From Streptomyces violens (GTDB lineage: Bacteria; Actinomycetota; Actinomycetes; Streptomycetales; Streptomycetaceae): DNA of 64,000 nucleotides. The notes beneath the pieces are model-generated. The model did no database searches. It saw nothing but the letters and a program-made list of their open reading frames with translations, and was not told the DNA's origin. Below are positions 8,124 through 17,484 of the stretch, in pieces; the first letter of the stretch is position 1, and each line of letters opens with the position of its first letter. The translations under genes and the position numbers were made by a program. The stretch is from NCBI RefSeq assembly GCF_000717745.1, contig NZ_JOBH01000017.1, forward strand, positions 124,001 to 188,000. Direction: 5' to 3'.

Positions 8124-9218
8124 ATGCCACGCCGGACCGCGACGCTCCTCGCTTCGACCCTCATGCTGATCGCGCTGCTGTGCGCCGGGGTGCTGATTCC
8201 CGTGCCGTACGCGCAGATGACGCCGGGGCCCACGGTCAACACCCTCGGCGACCACGCGGGCGAGCCGGTGCTGCAGATCGACGGCCGCAAGTCGTATCCG
8301 ACGTCCGGTCATCTGAACATGACGACGGTCCGTGTCACCGGCCCGGACTACCGCATGAACCTCTTCGAGGCGGCGTACGGCTGGCTGGCGCACGACAGCG
8401 CCGTGGTGCCGCACAAGACGCTGTACCCGGACAACCAGACGGCCGAGCAGGCCGACCAGGAGAACGCCGAGGAGTTCAGCCAGTCCCAGGAGAGCGCCAA
8501 GGTGGCGGCCCTGAACGAGCTGGACATCCCGGTGGACTCACAGGTCGTGGTCGCCTCGGTCATGAAGGACACCCCGGCCGACGGCACGCTGCACGCCGGT
8601 GACGTCATCAAGGCGGTGGACGGTACGGCGGTGAAGCGGCCCGCGGACGTCGCCGGGCTGGTCACGAAGCACAAGGCGGGCGAGAAGGTCACCTTCACGC
8701 TGGTCCCGGCCAAGGAAGCGGCCGCGGCGGAGAAGAAGGGCGAGAAGCCCTCCGGCGGCCGCCAGGTCTCGCTGACGACCAAGAAGGCCACGGACGGCCG
8801 GGCCATCGTCGGCATCCAGGCCGGCCTCGATCACACGTTCCCGTTCGAGATCGACATCAAGCTCGCCGATGTGGGTGGCCCGAGCGCGGGCCTGATGTTC
8901 GCACTCGGGATCGTCGACAAGCTCACGCCCGAGGACCTGACCGGCGGGAACTTCGTCGCCGGTACGGGAACGATCGACGACAAGGGCAAGGTCGGGCCGA
9001 TCGGCGGCATCTCCATGAAGATCGTCGCGGCCCGGGACAAGGGCGCCGAGTACTTCCTCACTCCGAAGGACAACTGCGCGACCGCGGCCAAGGACACCCC
9101 GGACGGGCTCAAGCTCGTCAAGGTGAACACCATTCACGACGCGACGCAGGCCCTGACGAAGATCCGCAAGGGCGACACGGCGCACTTGCCGAGCTGCACG
9201 CCTGCCGCGCACTCCTGA
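8124..9218 (+). CDS. Membrane-anchored PDZ / Lon-type serine protease (YlbL family)
   Basis: The 364-residue product has one N-terminal transmembrane segment (residues 7-27), a long extracytoplasmic region, a PDZ domain around residues 130-200 (SVMKDTPADGTLHAGDVIKAVDG) and a C-terminal Lon (S16) proteolytic domain. The Ser-Lys dyad is visible: S254 in GGPSAGLMFALG and K299 in GGISMKIVAARDKGA, 45 residues apart, close to the spacing in Lon. There is no AAA+ ATPase domain, as in the YlbL/SdrC family. It presumably cleaves membrane or exported proteins outside the cytoplasm. It lies in a block with a PPA1309 protein and UPF0182, which in my recollection is kept together in many actinobacteria. 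Confidence 0.9.
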   Translation: MPRRTATLLASTLMLIALLCAGVLIPVPYAQMTPGPTVNTLGDHAGEPVLQIDGRKSYPTSGHLNMTTVRVTGPDYRMNLFEAAYGWLAHDSAVVPHKTLYPDNQTAEQADQENAEEFSQSQESAKVAALNELDIPVDSQVVVASVMKDTPADGTLHAGDVIKAVDGTAVKRPADVAGLVTKHKAGEKVTFTLVPAKEAAAAEKKGEKPSGGRQVSLTTKKATDGRAIVGIQAGLDHTFPFEIDIKLADVGGPSAGLMFALGIVDKLTPEDLTGGNFVAGTGTIDDKGKVGPIGGISMKIVAARDKGAEYFLTPKDNCATAAKDTPDGLKLVKVNTIHDATQALTKIRKGDTAHLPSCTPAAHS

Positions 9219-9278
9219 CGGCAGCTCGGGGCCGCACGGGCGCTCCTGCCGAGCGCCCCGAGTCGGCTCGCGCGCGCC

Positions 9279-9398
9279 CGAGCCGCCAAGCCCCGGCGAG
9301 CGCCGTCCCGAGCCACCAAGCCCCCCTGTGCGCGCCCACGAAGCCCCCGAGCCCCCGTGAGCGCGCCCCGAACCGCCAAGCCCCCCCCCGGCGCCGGA
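9279..9398 (+). repeat. 30-bp imperfect tandem repeat, four units
   Basis: Four adjacent 30-bp units begin at 9279, 9309, 9339 and 9369, each opening with a version of CGAGCCGCCAAGCCCC (units 1, 2 and 4 differ at one or two positions in this block; unit 3 is degraded). It occupies the convergent gap between the YlbL-type protease and the PPA1309 gene. The period is a multiple of three and the units are in the protease frame beyond its stop. Confidence 0.75.
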
Positions 9399-9417
9399 CC
9401 GGCTGCTTCCGGACCGC

Positions 9418-9972
9418 CTACTCCTCGAACGTCGCCGTCAGGGCCTCCGCCAGGCCCGGTACGAGGTCGGCGCCGGTGAGCACCTCGGCGGTGGAGTCCT
9501 TCTCGCGCAGCCGCAGCGCCGACTCGCGCCGGCCGTCGCGCAGCACCGCCACGGTCATCCGGACCTCCTGCCGGTCGGGGTGTTCGGCGACCCACTTGGC
9601 CAGCGCGTCCTCGTCCATGCCGGCCGGCACGGACTCCTCGGCGGACGGCGGCAGCATCAGCCGCTCCACGGTCATGGCGCAGCCGGCCACCGCGTCGGGC
9701 CAGGCGATGGTGCCGAGGAACTCGTCGAGCGGGACGGTCGGGGGGACCTCGTCCTGCTCCACGGGGGTCAGGGAGGCGTCGGCGTTCTCGTCGATGCCCA
9801 GCTGGGCGGCGAGCGCGGGCTCTTCGTCGCGCAGGCGCGCGGTGTCTACAAGGGCGAACAGTCGGGCGGGCTGGTCCCAGCCGATCCCGGCGGCGTACTC
9901 GTCGATTTCGAGTACGGCGCGGGTCAGTGGGTCGGCGGCGAGAGGGGTGCCGTCAACGGGGAGGTTGGTCAT
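9418..9972 (-). CDS. PPA1309 family protein
   Basis: The 184-residue soluble protein matches, by eye, the actinobacterial PPA1309 family of unknown function (opening LAADPLTRAVLEIDEYAAGIGWDQPARLFALVDT; central FLGTIAWPDAVAGCAMTVERLMLP; closing GADLVPGLAEALTATFEE). It is acidic and has no signal peptide or membrane segment. It is encoded on the minus strand and divergent from the UPF0182 gene, with about 136 bp between the starts, and convergent with the PDZ-Lon protease. The conserved proximity to these two membrane proteins hints at a shared envelope task, but nothing in the sequence shows a catalytic motif. Confidence 0.82.
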   Translation of the reverse strand: MTNLPVDGTPLAADPLTRAVLEIDEYAAGIGWDQPARLFALVDTARLRDEEPALAAQLGIDENADASLTPVEQDEVPPTVPLDEFLGTIAWPDAVAGCAMTVERLMLPPSAEESVPAGMDEDALAKWVAEHPDRQEVRMTVAVLRDGRRESALRLREKDSTAEVLTGADLVPGLAEALTATFEE

Positions 9973-10108
9973 GTGGAATATCGTGCCCTGAACTTCCCGG
10001 AAAACGGGAACCGGGTAAAGCCTTAGTAAGTTGCAAGAGTGGGTCCTACTATCACCGGGCCCGCTTCATACGACAGCGAACTTCGAGGTGCGCACCTTGG
10101 CTTTCCAG

Positions 10109-13048
10109 ATGCCGGACCGCGGCTCAGGCCCCGCCGGGCCACGGACGAGAGTGGGCCGCCCGTCCCGGCGGATGCGGACCGGGCTCCTGACCCTGGGCGT
10201 GCTGGCTGTGCTGGCCATGCTCTTCGTGATGTTCTCCGGGTTCTGGACCGACTGGCTGTGGTACCGCTCGGTGAGGTACTCCTCGGTCTTCACCACGACC
10301 CTGTGGACCAAGGTCGGCCTGTTCTTCTTCTTCGGCGTGCTGATGGCGGCCGCCATCGGGGTCAACGTCTGGCTGGCCCACCGGCTCCGCCCGCCGCTCA
10401 GCGCCATGTCGCTGGAGCAGCAGAGCCTGGACCGCTACCGGATGAGCATCGCGCCCTACAAGAAGTGGGTGCTGGTCGCGGTCACCGCGCTGGTCGGCCT
10501 GATCGCCGGCGCGTCCGCCTCCAGCCAGTGGCGCACGTGGCTCCAGTGGGTCAACGGCGTGCCGTTCGGCCAGAAGGACCCGCAGTTCCACCAGGACATT
10601 TCCTTCTACGCCTTCGACCTGCCGTGGTTCCGCTTCCTGCTGAGCTTCGGCTTCGCCTGCGTGGTGCTGTGCCTGATCGCCGCGGCGCTCACGCACTACC
10701 TGTACGGCGGCCTCCGCGTCACGAGCCCCGGCTCCCGTGCCACCGCCGCGGCCACCGGCCACCTGTCGGTGCTGCTGGGCATCTTCGTGTCGCTCAAGGC
10801 GATGGCGTACTGGCTCGACCGGTACGGCCTCGCGGTGAAGTCCAGCGGCCTGAAGTCCGCGGAGGGATGGACGGGCCTGCGGTACGTCGACGCGCACGCC
10901 TATCTGCCGGCGAAGACGATCCTGTTCTTCATCGCCGCCATCTGTGCCGTGCTCTTCTTCGCCACCCTGTGGCGGCGGACCTGGCAGCTGCCGGTCATCG
11001 GCTTCGGCCTGATGGTGCTCTCGGCCGTCCTCATCGGCGGTCTGTACCCGGCGATCGTGCAGAAGTTCCAGGTCCAGCCCAATGAGCAGGCCAAGGAAGC
11101 GCCGTTCATCAAGGAGAACATCAAGGCCACGCGGGACGCGTACGGCATCGACGGCTCCAAGGTCACCGGTTACAAGGGCGACTACAAGCCCAAGGACAAG
11201 GCGGACAACGAGCGGCTGCGGTCCGCCGCGGACACCACGGCGAGCATGCGCCTGCTGGATCCGAACGTCGTCTCGCCCACCTTCCAGCAGCAGCAACAGG
11301 TCCGCGGGTACTACCAGTTCCCCGCCACGCTCGACGTCGACCGCTACAAGGACAGCGACGGCAAGGAGCAGGACACCGTCATCGGCCTGCGCGAGCTGAA
11401 CATCGCGGGCATCCCCGAGCGCAACTGGATCAACGACCACTTCAAGTACACCCACGGGTACGGCGCGGTCACCGCCAAGGGGACCGGCACGGTCAATGAG
11501 GGCGAGCCGGACTACACCCAGAAGAACCTGCCCGCCAAGGGGAACCTCCCCAAGCACGAGCAGCGCATCTACTACGGCGAGAAGACCACGCAGTACTCGA
11601 TCGTCGGCGGGCCGCAGCAGGAGCTGGACTACTCCGACGACAGCGGTGAGAAGAGCTACAGCTACAAGGGCAAGAGCGGGGTGAACCTCGCCAACCCGGT
11701 GAACCGCGCGGCGTACGCCGTGGCCTTCGGCGAGCCACAAATCCTGTACTCGGGCGCCATCGGCGACGGCTCGCGCATCCTGTACAACCGCACGCCCAAG
11801 GAGCGCGTGGAGTCGGTCGCGCCGTGGCTCACCATCGACGGCGACGCGTACCCGGCGGTGGTCGACGGCCGCATCAAGTGGATCGTCGATGCGTACACCA
11901 CGAGCAACGGCTATCCGTACTCCTCGCGGACCACGCTCGGGGACACCACGGCGGACTCGCTGACCGACGGCCAGCGCGCGGTGGTGGCCCAGCAGAACCA
12001 GGTCAACTACATCCGTAACTCCGTCAAGGCGACGGTCGACGCGTACGACGGCTCGGTCAAGCTCTACCAGTGGGACAAGAACGACCCGGTCCTGAAGACC
12101 TGGATGAAGGCGTTCCCCGGCACGGTCGAGCCCAAGTCGAAGATCAGCGACGGCATGATGGAGCACCTGCGGTACCCGCAGGACCTCTTCAAGGTGCAGC
12201 GCCAGCTGCTGACCACGTACCACGTCACCGAAGCGAACACCTTCTACACCGGCAGCGAGCGCTGGCAGATCCCGAACGACCCGACGACCAAGTCGGCGAC
12301 CGCGGTTCCGCCGTACTACCTCAGCATGAAGATGCCGGACCAGAAGAAGCAGACGTTCTCGCTGACGACGACGTTCACGCCGAACAAGCGGGACAACCTC
12401 GGGGCGTTCATGGCGGTCGACGCCAACGCCAAGAGTCCGGACTACGGGAAGATCAGAATCCTCAAGCTACCGTCCGAGACCACGGTCCCCGGACCGCAGC
12501 AGGTGCAGTCGAAGTTCAACTCCGACGACACGGTCGCCAAGACGCTCAACATCCTCAAGAAGGGCGACTCGGAGATCGAGTACGGCAATCTGCTCACCGT
12601 CCCCCTGGACGGCGGCCTGCTGTACGTCGAGCCGGTCTATCTGCGGGGCGCGGGCACCAACTATCCGCTGCTGAAGAAGGTGCTCGTCTCCTACGGCAAC
12701 AAGGCGGCCTTCGAGAACAGCCTCGGTGAAGCGCTGGACGTGGTGTTCGGCAAGAAGGCGCCCAACGTCGGTGACGACGGCGAGGAGGACACCACCACGC
12801 CGCCGGACGAGGGCAGTACGACACCGCCCACGGACCAGAGCGTCCAGGAGGCGCTGGACGACGCCCAGCAGGCGTACGAGGAGGGTGAGAAGGCCCGCGA
12901 GTCCGGCGACTGGGCCGGCTACGGCGAGGCGCAGGAGAAGCTGAAGGCCGCGCTGGACCGGGCCGCCGCCGCGGAGAAGAAGGCGGGGGAGAAGGCCGGT
13001 TCGTCGGACCGGGGCGGTGCCGGCGAAGGGGACAAGCAGGGCGGCTGA
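10109..13048 (+). CDS. UPF0182 family large membrane protein
   Basis: The 979-residue product has about seven transmembrane helices in its first 330 residues (for example 24-44, 68-90, 118-138, 178-201) and then a large region of about 560 residues expected outside the cytoplasm. It ends in an acidic, Ala/Glu/Lys-rich segment with coiled-coil character ([20 protein letters not shown]). This matches the UPF0182 family, whose function is unknown. ATG 10109 (MPDRGSG) fits the typical length of family members; an open frame extends upstream to 10031 but reads unlike a family N-terminus. It is divergent from the PPA1309 gene and is followed 51 bp later by an initiator tRNA gene, without an obvious terminator of its own. 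Confidence 0.9.
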   Translation: MPDRGSGPAGPRTRVGRPSRRMRTGLLTLGVLAVLAMLFVMFSGFWTDWLWYRSVRYSSVFTTTLWTKVGLFFFFGVLMAAAIGVNVWLAHRLRPPLSAMSLEQQSLDRYRMSIAPYKKWVLVAVTALVGLIAGASASSQWRTWLQWVNGVPFGQKDPQFHQDISFYAFDLPWFRFLLSFGFACVVLCLIAAALTHYLYGGLRVTSPGSRATAAATGHLSVLLGIFVSLKAMAYWLDRYGLAVKSSGLKSAEGWTGLRYVDAHAYLPAKTILFFIAAICAVLFFATLWRRTWQLPVIGFGLMVLSAVLIGGLYPAIVQKFQVQPNEQAKEAPFIKENIKATRDAYGIDGSKVTGYKGDYKPKDKADNERLRSAADTTASMRLLDPNVVSPTFQQQQQVRGYYQFPATLDVDRYKDSDGKEQDTVIGLRELNIAGIPERNWINDHFKYTHGYGAVTAKGTGTVNEGEPDYTQKNLPAKGNLPKHEQRIYYGEKTTQYSIVGGPQQELDYSDDSGEKSYSYKGKSGVNLANPVNRAAYAVAFGEPQILYSGAIGDGSRILYNRTPKERVESVAPWLTIDGDAYPAVVDGRIKWIVDAYTTSNGYPYSSRTTLGDTTADSLTDGQRAVVAQQNQVNYIRNSVKATVDAYDGSVKLYQWDKNDPVLKTWMKAFPGTVEPKSKISDGMMEHLRYPQDLFKVQRQLLTTYHVTEANTFYTGSERWQIPNDPTTKSATAVPPYYLSMKMPDQKKQTFSLTTTFTPNKRDNLGAFMAVDANAKSPDYGKIRILKLPSETTVPGPQQVQSKFNSDDTVAKTLNILKKGDSEIEYGNLLTVPLDGGLLYVEPVYLRGAGTNYPLLKKVLVSYGNKAAFENSLGEALDVVFGKKAPNVGDDGEEDTTTPPDEGSTTPPTDQSVQEALDDAQQAYEEGEKARESGDWAGYGEAQEKLKAALDRAAAAEKKAGEKAGSSDRGGAGEGDKQGG

Positions 13049-13099
13049 CCGCGGATTATGGCTCCGCCTCCGCGCCGTGGTACCTTAAATACACAACGG

Positions 13100-13173
13100 C
13101 GCGGGGTGGAGCAGCTCGGTAGCTCGCTGGGCTCATAACCCAGAGGTCGCAGGTTCAAATCCTGTCCCCGCTA
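13100..13173 (+). tRNA. tRNA-fMet (initiator, anticodon CAT), copy 1
   Basis: A 74-nt cloverleaf with anticodon CAT at 13134-13136. Initiator features are present: the first base does not pair (C1 opposite T72), and the anticodon stem has three consecutive G-C pairs (CTGGG/CCCAG). The T-loop reads GGTTCAAATCC. CCA is not encoded (CTG follows A73). The sequence is identical to the copy at 15327-15400. Confidence 0.97.
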
Positions 13174-13181
13174 CTGCAAGG

Positions 13182-13215
13182 CGAAGGCCCGGATCCTCTT
13201 GGATCCGGGCCTTCG
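13182..13215 (+). terminator. Terminator of initiator tRNA copy 1
   Basis: A 15-bp perfect stem (CGAAGGCCCGGATCC at 13182-13196, complement at 13201-13215) with loop TCTT starts 8 nt after the tRNA. The same stem follows the second tRNA copy, with a different loop. Confidence 0.88.
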
Positions 13216-13376
13216 TCGTGTGTGCCGTCACATATGTGCGCGTTAAACCACCCGCATTGGGGAGACTGGTGTCCTGAGCGTTTGGCATGTCGTCGTGTCG
13301 GGAAGTCGACAAAACGCTGAAGTGACCTCACTGGCTGCGGTATACCAGGTGTACCCGGGCTTCGGGTGGTGCGACG

Positions 13377-15221
13377 ATGGCCCTTATGGGGGACAAGGCA
13401 AGGTTGTTGGAGACAGGACCATTTGTGCATGCGCCCGACGACGGGCGCGAATCCGAGCTGCCGCCGCCCGCGAGGGACGCGGCAGATATGGCCGAAACCG
13501 TCGACGCCACGGAGTCGCCCGAGGCGACCGAGGCCATGGACGAGGTGGGCCACCGGCAGGCCGCCGCCGCGGGCGACCCCGCGGCAGCGAGCATGCTCGG
13601 CGCGATGCTGCTGCGCCGCGGTGATCTGGACGGCGCCGAACCGTGCCTGCGCGCCGCCACCGTCGCGGGCGACCGGGCCGCCGCCAACAACCTCGGAGTC
13701 CTGCTGCACCAGCGCGGGTACGCCGACGAGGCGGCCGGCTGGTGGCGCATCGCCGCCGTCGCCGGCTCCGCCGCCGCGGCGCACGCGCTGGGCCGGCACT
13801 ACCGCGAGCGCGGCGACGAGCCCGCCGCCGAGTACTGGCTGCGCCAGGCCGCCGAATCCGGCCACTGCCTGGGCGCCTACGCGCTGGCCGACCTGCTCGA
13901 CCACCGGGGCGAGGAGGGTGCGGAGCAGTGGTTCGTGGCCGCCGCCGAGCGCGGCCACCGCGAGGCGGCGTACCGCCTCGCGCGCATCCTGGACGAGCGG
14001 GAGGCCGACGGCACCGCGTACGGCGAGCACGCGGAGCCGCGCGCCGCGGCCGAGCAGTGGTACCGCCAGGCCGCGGCCCGCGGGCACCGCAGGGCCGCGC
14101 TGCACCTCGGCACGCTCCTGGAGGAGCGCGGCGAGCTCAAGGAGGCCGGGCGCTGGTACCTCATCGCGGCCAAGGACGGCGAGCCGCGCGCCGCGTGCGC
14201 GCTCGGCTTCCTCCTGAAGGACGCGGGCGACGAGGAGAGCGCGGCGGAGTGGTGGCGCCGGGCGGCCCAGGACGGCGACGGCAACGCCGCCAACGCCCTC
14301 GGGGCGCTGCACGCCGACCGGGGCGAGCTGCAGACCGCCGAGCGCTGGTACCGCGCCGCCCTGGAGGCCGGCGACGTCAACGGCGCGTACAACATCGGCC
14401 TGCTCTGCGCCCAGCAGGGCCGCGACGGCCGCAGCGAGCAGTGGTACCGCCGGGCCGCCTACGCGGGCCACCGGGAGGCGTCCAACGCGCTGGCCGTACT
14501 GCTGCTGCAGCGCGGCGACGCGTCCGGTGCCGAGCCGTGGTTCTCCAAGGCGGCCGAGGCCGGCAGCGTGGACGCCGCGTTCAACCTCGGCATCCTGCAC
14601 GCGGGCCGGGGCGCCGAGCGCACCTCCCGCAGGTGGTACGAGCGGGCCGCCGAGGCCGGGCACACGGAGGCCGCGCTGCAGGCGGCCCTGTCCCTGTTGC
14701 GGGACGGCGAGTGGCAGGACGCCGAGCGGCATCTGCGCGGGGCGGCGGGCGCGGGCAGCGCGGAGGCGGCCTACCGGCTCGCCGCGCTGCTGGACCGCGA
14801 GGCCAGCGGCCCGGAGGAGTCCGGCGGCGAGAGCGAGGAGTGGTACGAGCGCGCCGCCGAGCAGGGGCATCGCGGCGCCCAGGTGCGGATGGGAATGCTC
14901 GCCGCGTCCCGGGGCGACGCCGTGGCGGCCGCCGACTGGTACCGCGCGGCGGCCGAGGCCGGCAGCCGCAACGCGGCCTTCAACCTCGGGCTGCTGCTGG
15001 CCCGCGAGGGCAGCCTCCCGGAGGCAGCCCTGTGGTGGACCCGCGCTGCCGAGGCCGGGCACGGGCGCGCGGCGCTGCGCCTCGCGCTGCTGGCGGCCCG
15101 CCGGGGTGCGCTCGCGGAGAGTGAGCGGTGGTGCGCGCGGGCCGTGGAGCTGGGCCCGCCGGAGGTCACCCAGCGTGCCGCCCGGCTGCGGGACGCCCTC
15201 AAGGAGGAGCTGAGCGCATGA
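13377..15221 (+). CDS. SEL1/TPR-like repeat protein
   Basis: The 614-residue product is a run of about 14 SEL1-type helical repeats of roughly 36 residues, each with a core like AEQWYRRAAYAGHREASNALAVLL; the pattern WYxxAAExGxxxAAxxLGxLL recurs from about residue 60 to the end. Such solenoids are protein-interaction scaffolds. The first 55 residues are polar and Glu/Asp-rich. There is no signal peptide. Neither the ATG at 13377 nor the one at 13386 (MGDKARLLETG) has a clear ribosome site, so the start is uncertain by three codons. It stands between two identical initiator tRNA genes on the same strand. Its partner is unknown. Confidence 0.87.
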   Translation: MALMGDKARLLETGPFVHAPDDGRESELPPPARDAADMAETVDATESPEATEAMDEVGHRQAAAAGDPAAASMLGAMLLRRGDLDGAEPCLRAATVAGDRAAANNLGVLLHQRGYADEAAGWWRIAAVAGSAAAAHALGRHYRERGDEPAAEYWLRQAAESGHCLGAYALADLLDHRGEEGAEQWFVAAAERGHREAAYRLARILDEREADGTAYGEHAEPRAAAEQWYRQAAARGHRRAALHLGTLLEERGELKEAGRWYLIAAKDGEPRAACALGFLLKDAGDEESAAEWWRRAAQDGDGNAANALGALHADRGELQTAERWYRAALEAGDVNGAYNIGLLCAQQGRDGRSEQWYRRAAYAGHREASNALAVLLLQRGDASGAEPWFSKAAEAGSVDAAFNLGILHAGRGAERTSRRWYERAAEAGHTEAALQAALSLLRDGEWQDAERHLRGAAGAGSAEAAYRLAALLDREASGPEESGGESEEWYERAAEQGHRGAQVRMGMLAASRGDAVAAADWYRAAAEAGSRNAAFNLGLLLAREGSLPEAALWWTRAAEAGHGRAALRLALLAARRGALAESERWCARAVELGPPEVTQRAARLRDALKEELSA

Positions 15222-15326
15222 GGCCCGGCCGGCCCTTCGGGGCCGGCCGGACGCCGGGTGCGCGAGGGCCGCGGGCACGGATTTGCGCTGGTCGTCGGCT
15301 TGGGGTTAGAGTTGTGAACACAACGG

Positions 15327-15400
15327 CGCGGGGTGGAGCAGCTCGGTAGCTCGCTGGGCTCATAACCCAGAGGTCGCAGGTTCAAATCCTGTCCCCGCTA
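15327..15400 (+). tRNA. tRNA-fMet (initiator, anticodon CAT), copy 2
   Basis: Base-for-base identical to copy 1 over 74 nt, preceded by the same 8-nt flank CACAACGG. CCA is not encoded. A candidate promoter lies immediately upstream (TTGCGC at 15283-15288, TAGAGT at 15307-15312). Confidence 0.97.
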
Positions 15401-15407
15401 CTGAAGA

Positions 15408-15441
15408 CGAAGGCCCGGATCCTCAAGGATCCGGGCCTTCG
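15408..15441 (+). terminator. Terminator of initiator tRNA copy 2
   Basis: A 15-bp perfect stem (15408-15422 with 15427-15441), loop TCAA, same stem sequence as the terminator of copy 1. It also lies at the end of the convergent ABC transporter operon and may stop that transcript. Confidence 0.88.
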
Positions 15442-15459
15442 TCATGTGTGCGCTTCTGT

Positions 15460-16578
15460 TCACGGCCGGTGGCCGACCGCCTCCGCGTAGAAGGAGCGGT
15501 CCACGAGCCTGCTCTCCGGGACCGGCGGGCCCTTGGTGACCCGCGCGTCCCGGTAGGCGCGCTGCAGCCGCTCGGCGGTGCCCTTCCGGATCTCCCAGTC
15601 CATCCGCAGCGACGGCACGGCCGTCAGCACGTCGGCATCCACCTTCAGCAGCCTCGCCAGTTCCGCGGCGAACGCCCGGTCGGCCTTGTAGTCGCCGCGG
15701 AAGTACGTGTTGACCGTACGGATGTACGCGCGCAGGAAGGCGACGCCGGCGTCCGGGTCCCGCTGCAGGAGGTTCGGGCCGTACAGGGCGCCGCCGAGCG
15801 GTTCGCCCTGTGGCTGGCCGCCGAGGAACGCGTACTTCTTGTTGCCGTCGACCGTGCGCCATACCGGGTCCAGCAGCCAGGCGGCGTCCACGCCGCCGCC
15901 GGTCAGCGCGGTCAGCACGTCCGAGGAGCCGAGCTGCTGGAAGGTGACGGAGTCCATACGGGCGCCGTGCCGGGCGAAGGAACGGTCCATCGGGTACATG
16001 ATCACCGAGCCCTTGCCGATCATGGTCCCGAGGGTCGCGCCCTTCAGGGACGCCGACCGCGCCGTCTCTCCCTTGCCGAGCCGGACCCACAGGCCGCTCT
16101 TCGAGCGCGGGTCGGGCGAGAAATTGCCGGCCACCCAGCGGATGTCGAAGCCGCCGGCGATGCCGTTGAGGACGGCGGCCTCCGGCGCCGCCCACAGGAC
16201 GTCCAGGTCGCCCTTGGCCAGCAGCGGCAGCGCCTCGGGCGTGGGCAGCACCTTCAGGTGGACGTCCAGGCCCTCCTTCGCGAACTCGCCGTTGGCGAGC
16301 GCCATTCGGAGGGGCGCGACGTACTCGGCGTTGAGCGTGCCGGTGGCGATCGTGAGCGAACGCTTCTTCTTCAGGGGCCGGGCAGCCGGGGCTCCCTTGT
16401 CGCAGCGGGCCGGCCGGCGGTCCTTCGCCAGGTCGGCGGGGTCGGTCCAGGCGCGGGCGGCACAGCCGGCGACGGGCTCGATCGTACGGGGCTTCGCCGG
16501 CCTGCCACCGGCCTCCTGGGCGGCGCATCCGGTGAGCAGGGCCAGGGCGGCGGCGAGCGCGGTGAGACGACGGCGCAT
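15460..16578 (-). CDS. ABC transporter substrate-binding lipoprotein (NMT1/SsuA-like)
   Basis: The 372-residue product starts with a lipoprotein signal peptide and lipobox LLTGC (modified Cys18). The mature part is a periplasmic-binding fold of the NMT1/SsuA/TauA class (LTIATGTLNAEYVAPLRMAL, GDLDVLWAAPEAAVLNGIAG, GATLGTMIGKGSVIMYPMD). Such proteins bind sulfonates, nitrate, taurine or thiamine precursors; the ligand cannot be fixed here. An unusually long stretch between the lipobox and the fold (residues 20-72) contains two Cys (C39, C59). It is the last gene of the operon, 39 bp after the permease gene. Confidence 0.88.
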   Translation of the reverse strand: MRRRLTALAAALALLTGCAAQEAGGRPAKPRTIEPVAGCAARAWTDPADLAKDRRPARCDKGAPAARPLKKKRSLTIATGTLNAEYVAPLRMALANGEFAKEGLDVHLKVLPTPEALPLLAKGDLDVLWAAPEAAVLNGIAGGFDIRWVAGNFSPDPRSKSGLWVRLGKGETARSASLKGATLGTMIGKGSVIMYPMDRSFARHGARMDSVTFQQLGSSDVLTALTGGGVDAAWLLDPVWRTVDGNKKYAFLGGQPQGEPLGGALYGPNLLQRDPDAGVAFLRAYIRTVNTYFRGDYKADRAFAAELARLLKVDADVLTAVPSLRMDWEIRKGTAERLQRAYRDARVTKGPPVPESRLVDRSFYAEAVGHRP

Positions 16579-16617
16579 GGGGCCTCCGGGTACCGAGTAG
16601 GGGAGGGGCGGGCCGGG

Positions 16618-17484
16618 TCAGCTCCGGGAGCGGCCGCGGTCGCGTGGGGCCCAGGGAGTGAGGAACCGGCCGGCCAGGCGCACCAGTTCGGAGAAGAGCA
16701 CGCCCAGGACGGCGACGCAGACGATCCCGACGAACATCACGTCGTTCTGGAACAGCGCCCGCGAGTCGAAGATCAGGTGGCCGAGCCCGTCGGCGGCGGC
16801 GATCTGTTCCGAGGCGACGATCACCAGGACCGCGACCCCCGCCGCTATCCGGGCCCCGACCAGCACCGCGGGCAGGGAGGCGGGCAGCAGGACGTGCCGG
16901 AACATCTGCCAGGGGCTCGCGCCGAAGACCCGGCCCGCGTCGCGGTGCCCGGCCGGTACGGCCAGTACCGCCGCCATGGTGGAGATCCACACGAAGAAGA
17001 AGACGGTGGCCGCGACCAGCGCGATCTGCGGTCCCTCGCCGAGTCCGAACATGTTCAGGAAGACCGGCAGCAGGGCCAGCTTCGGCACGACGTACAGCGC
17101 GTCCAGCAGCGGCTCCAGGGCGGCGCGTACGAGGGCGAGCGAACCCATGAGGAGGCCCAGCGCGTAGCCCGCCACGGCCCCGACGGCATAGCCCGCGAGG
17201 ACCCGTCGCAGGGTGGCCCATACGTCCGGCCACAGCTCGCCGGCCAGTGCCCGGTCCCAGCCGTCGGCCAGGATGGTGCCGGGTGCCGGATAGATGCGGG
17301 CGTCGATCCACCCCTGTACGGCGGCGAGCTGCCACAGCAGGATCAGGGCGGCCGGGACGGCGAGGGCGAGCGCCGCTTCAAGGGCGCGGCGCCGCCTGTA
17401 CGTACGCTGCGGACGCAGCTCCTGAGGGCCGGGACGGCGCACGAGGACCGTCTCGCGCGGCGGAGAGTGGTCGGTGAGCGTCAT
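16618..17484 (-). CDS. ABC transporter permease (SsuC/TauC-like)
   Basis: The 288-residue inner-membrane protein has six predicted helices and the binding-protein-dependent permease loop (GASPWQMFRHVLLPASLPAVLVGARIA, around residues 190-215) that docks the ATPase. The N-terminal 40 residues are polar and basic. Its ATG at 17484 overlaps the ATPase gene stop by 4 bp (ATGA), so the two are coupled. With its neighbours it forms a complete importer of the aromatic-sulfonate/taurine type. Confidence 0.9.
   Translation of the reverse strand: MTLTDHSPPRETVLVRRPGPQELRPQRTYRRRRALEAALALAVPAALILLWQLAAVQGWIDARIYPAPGTILADGWDRALAGELWPDVWATLRRVLAGYAVGAVAGYALGLLMGSLALVRAALEPLLDALYVVPKLALLPVFLNMFGLGEGPQIALVAATVFFFVWISTMAAVLAVPAGHRDAGRVFGASPWQMFRHVLLPASLPAVLVGARIAAGVAVLVIVASEQIAAADGLGHLIFDSRALFQNDVMFVGIVCVAVLGVLFSELVRLAGRFLTPWAPRDRGRSRS

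Noticed and set aside
13100..15400. Integrated element between the two identical tRNA genes
   Set aside because: Both copies are complete with their own terminators, there is no integrase, and the enclosed gene has normal high-G+C composition.
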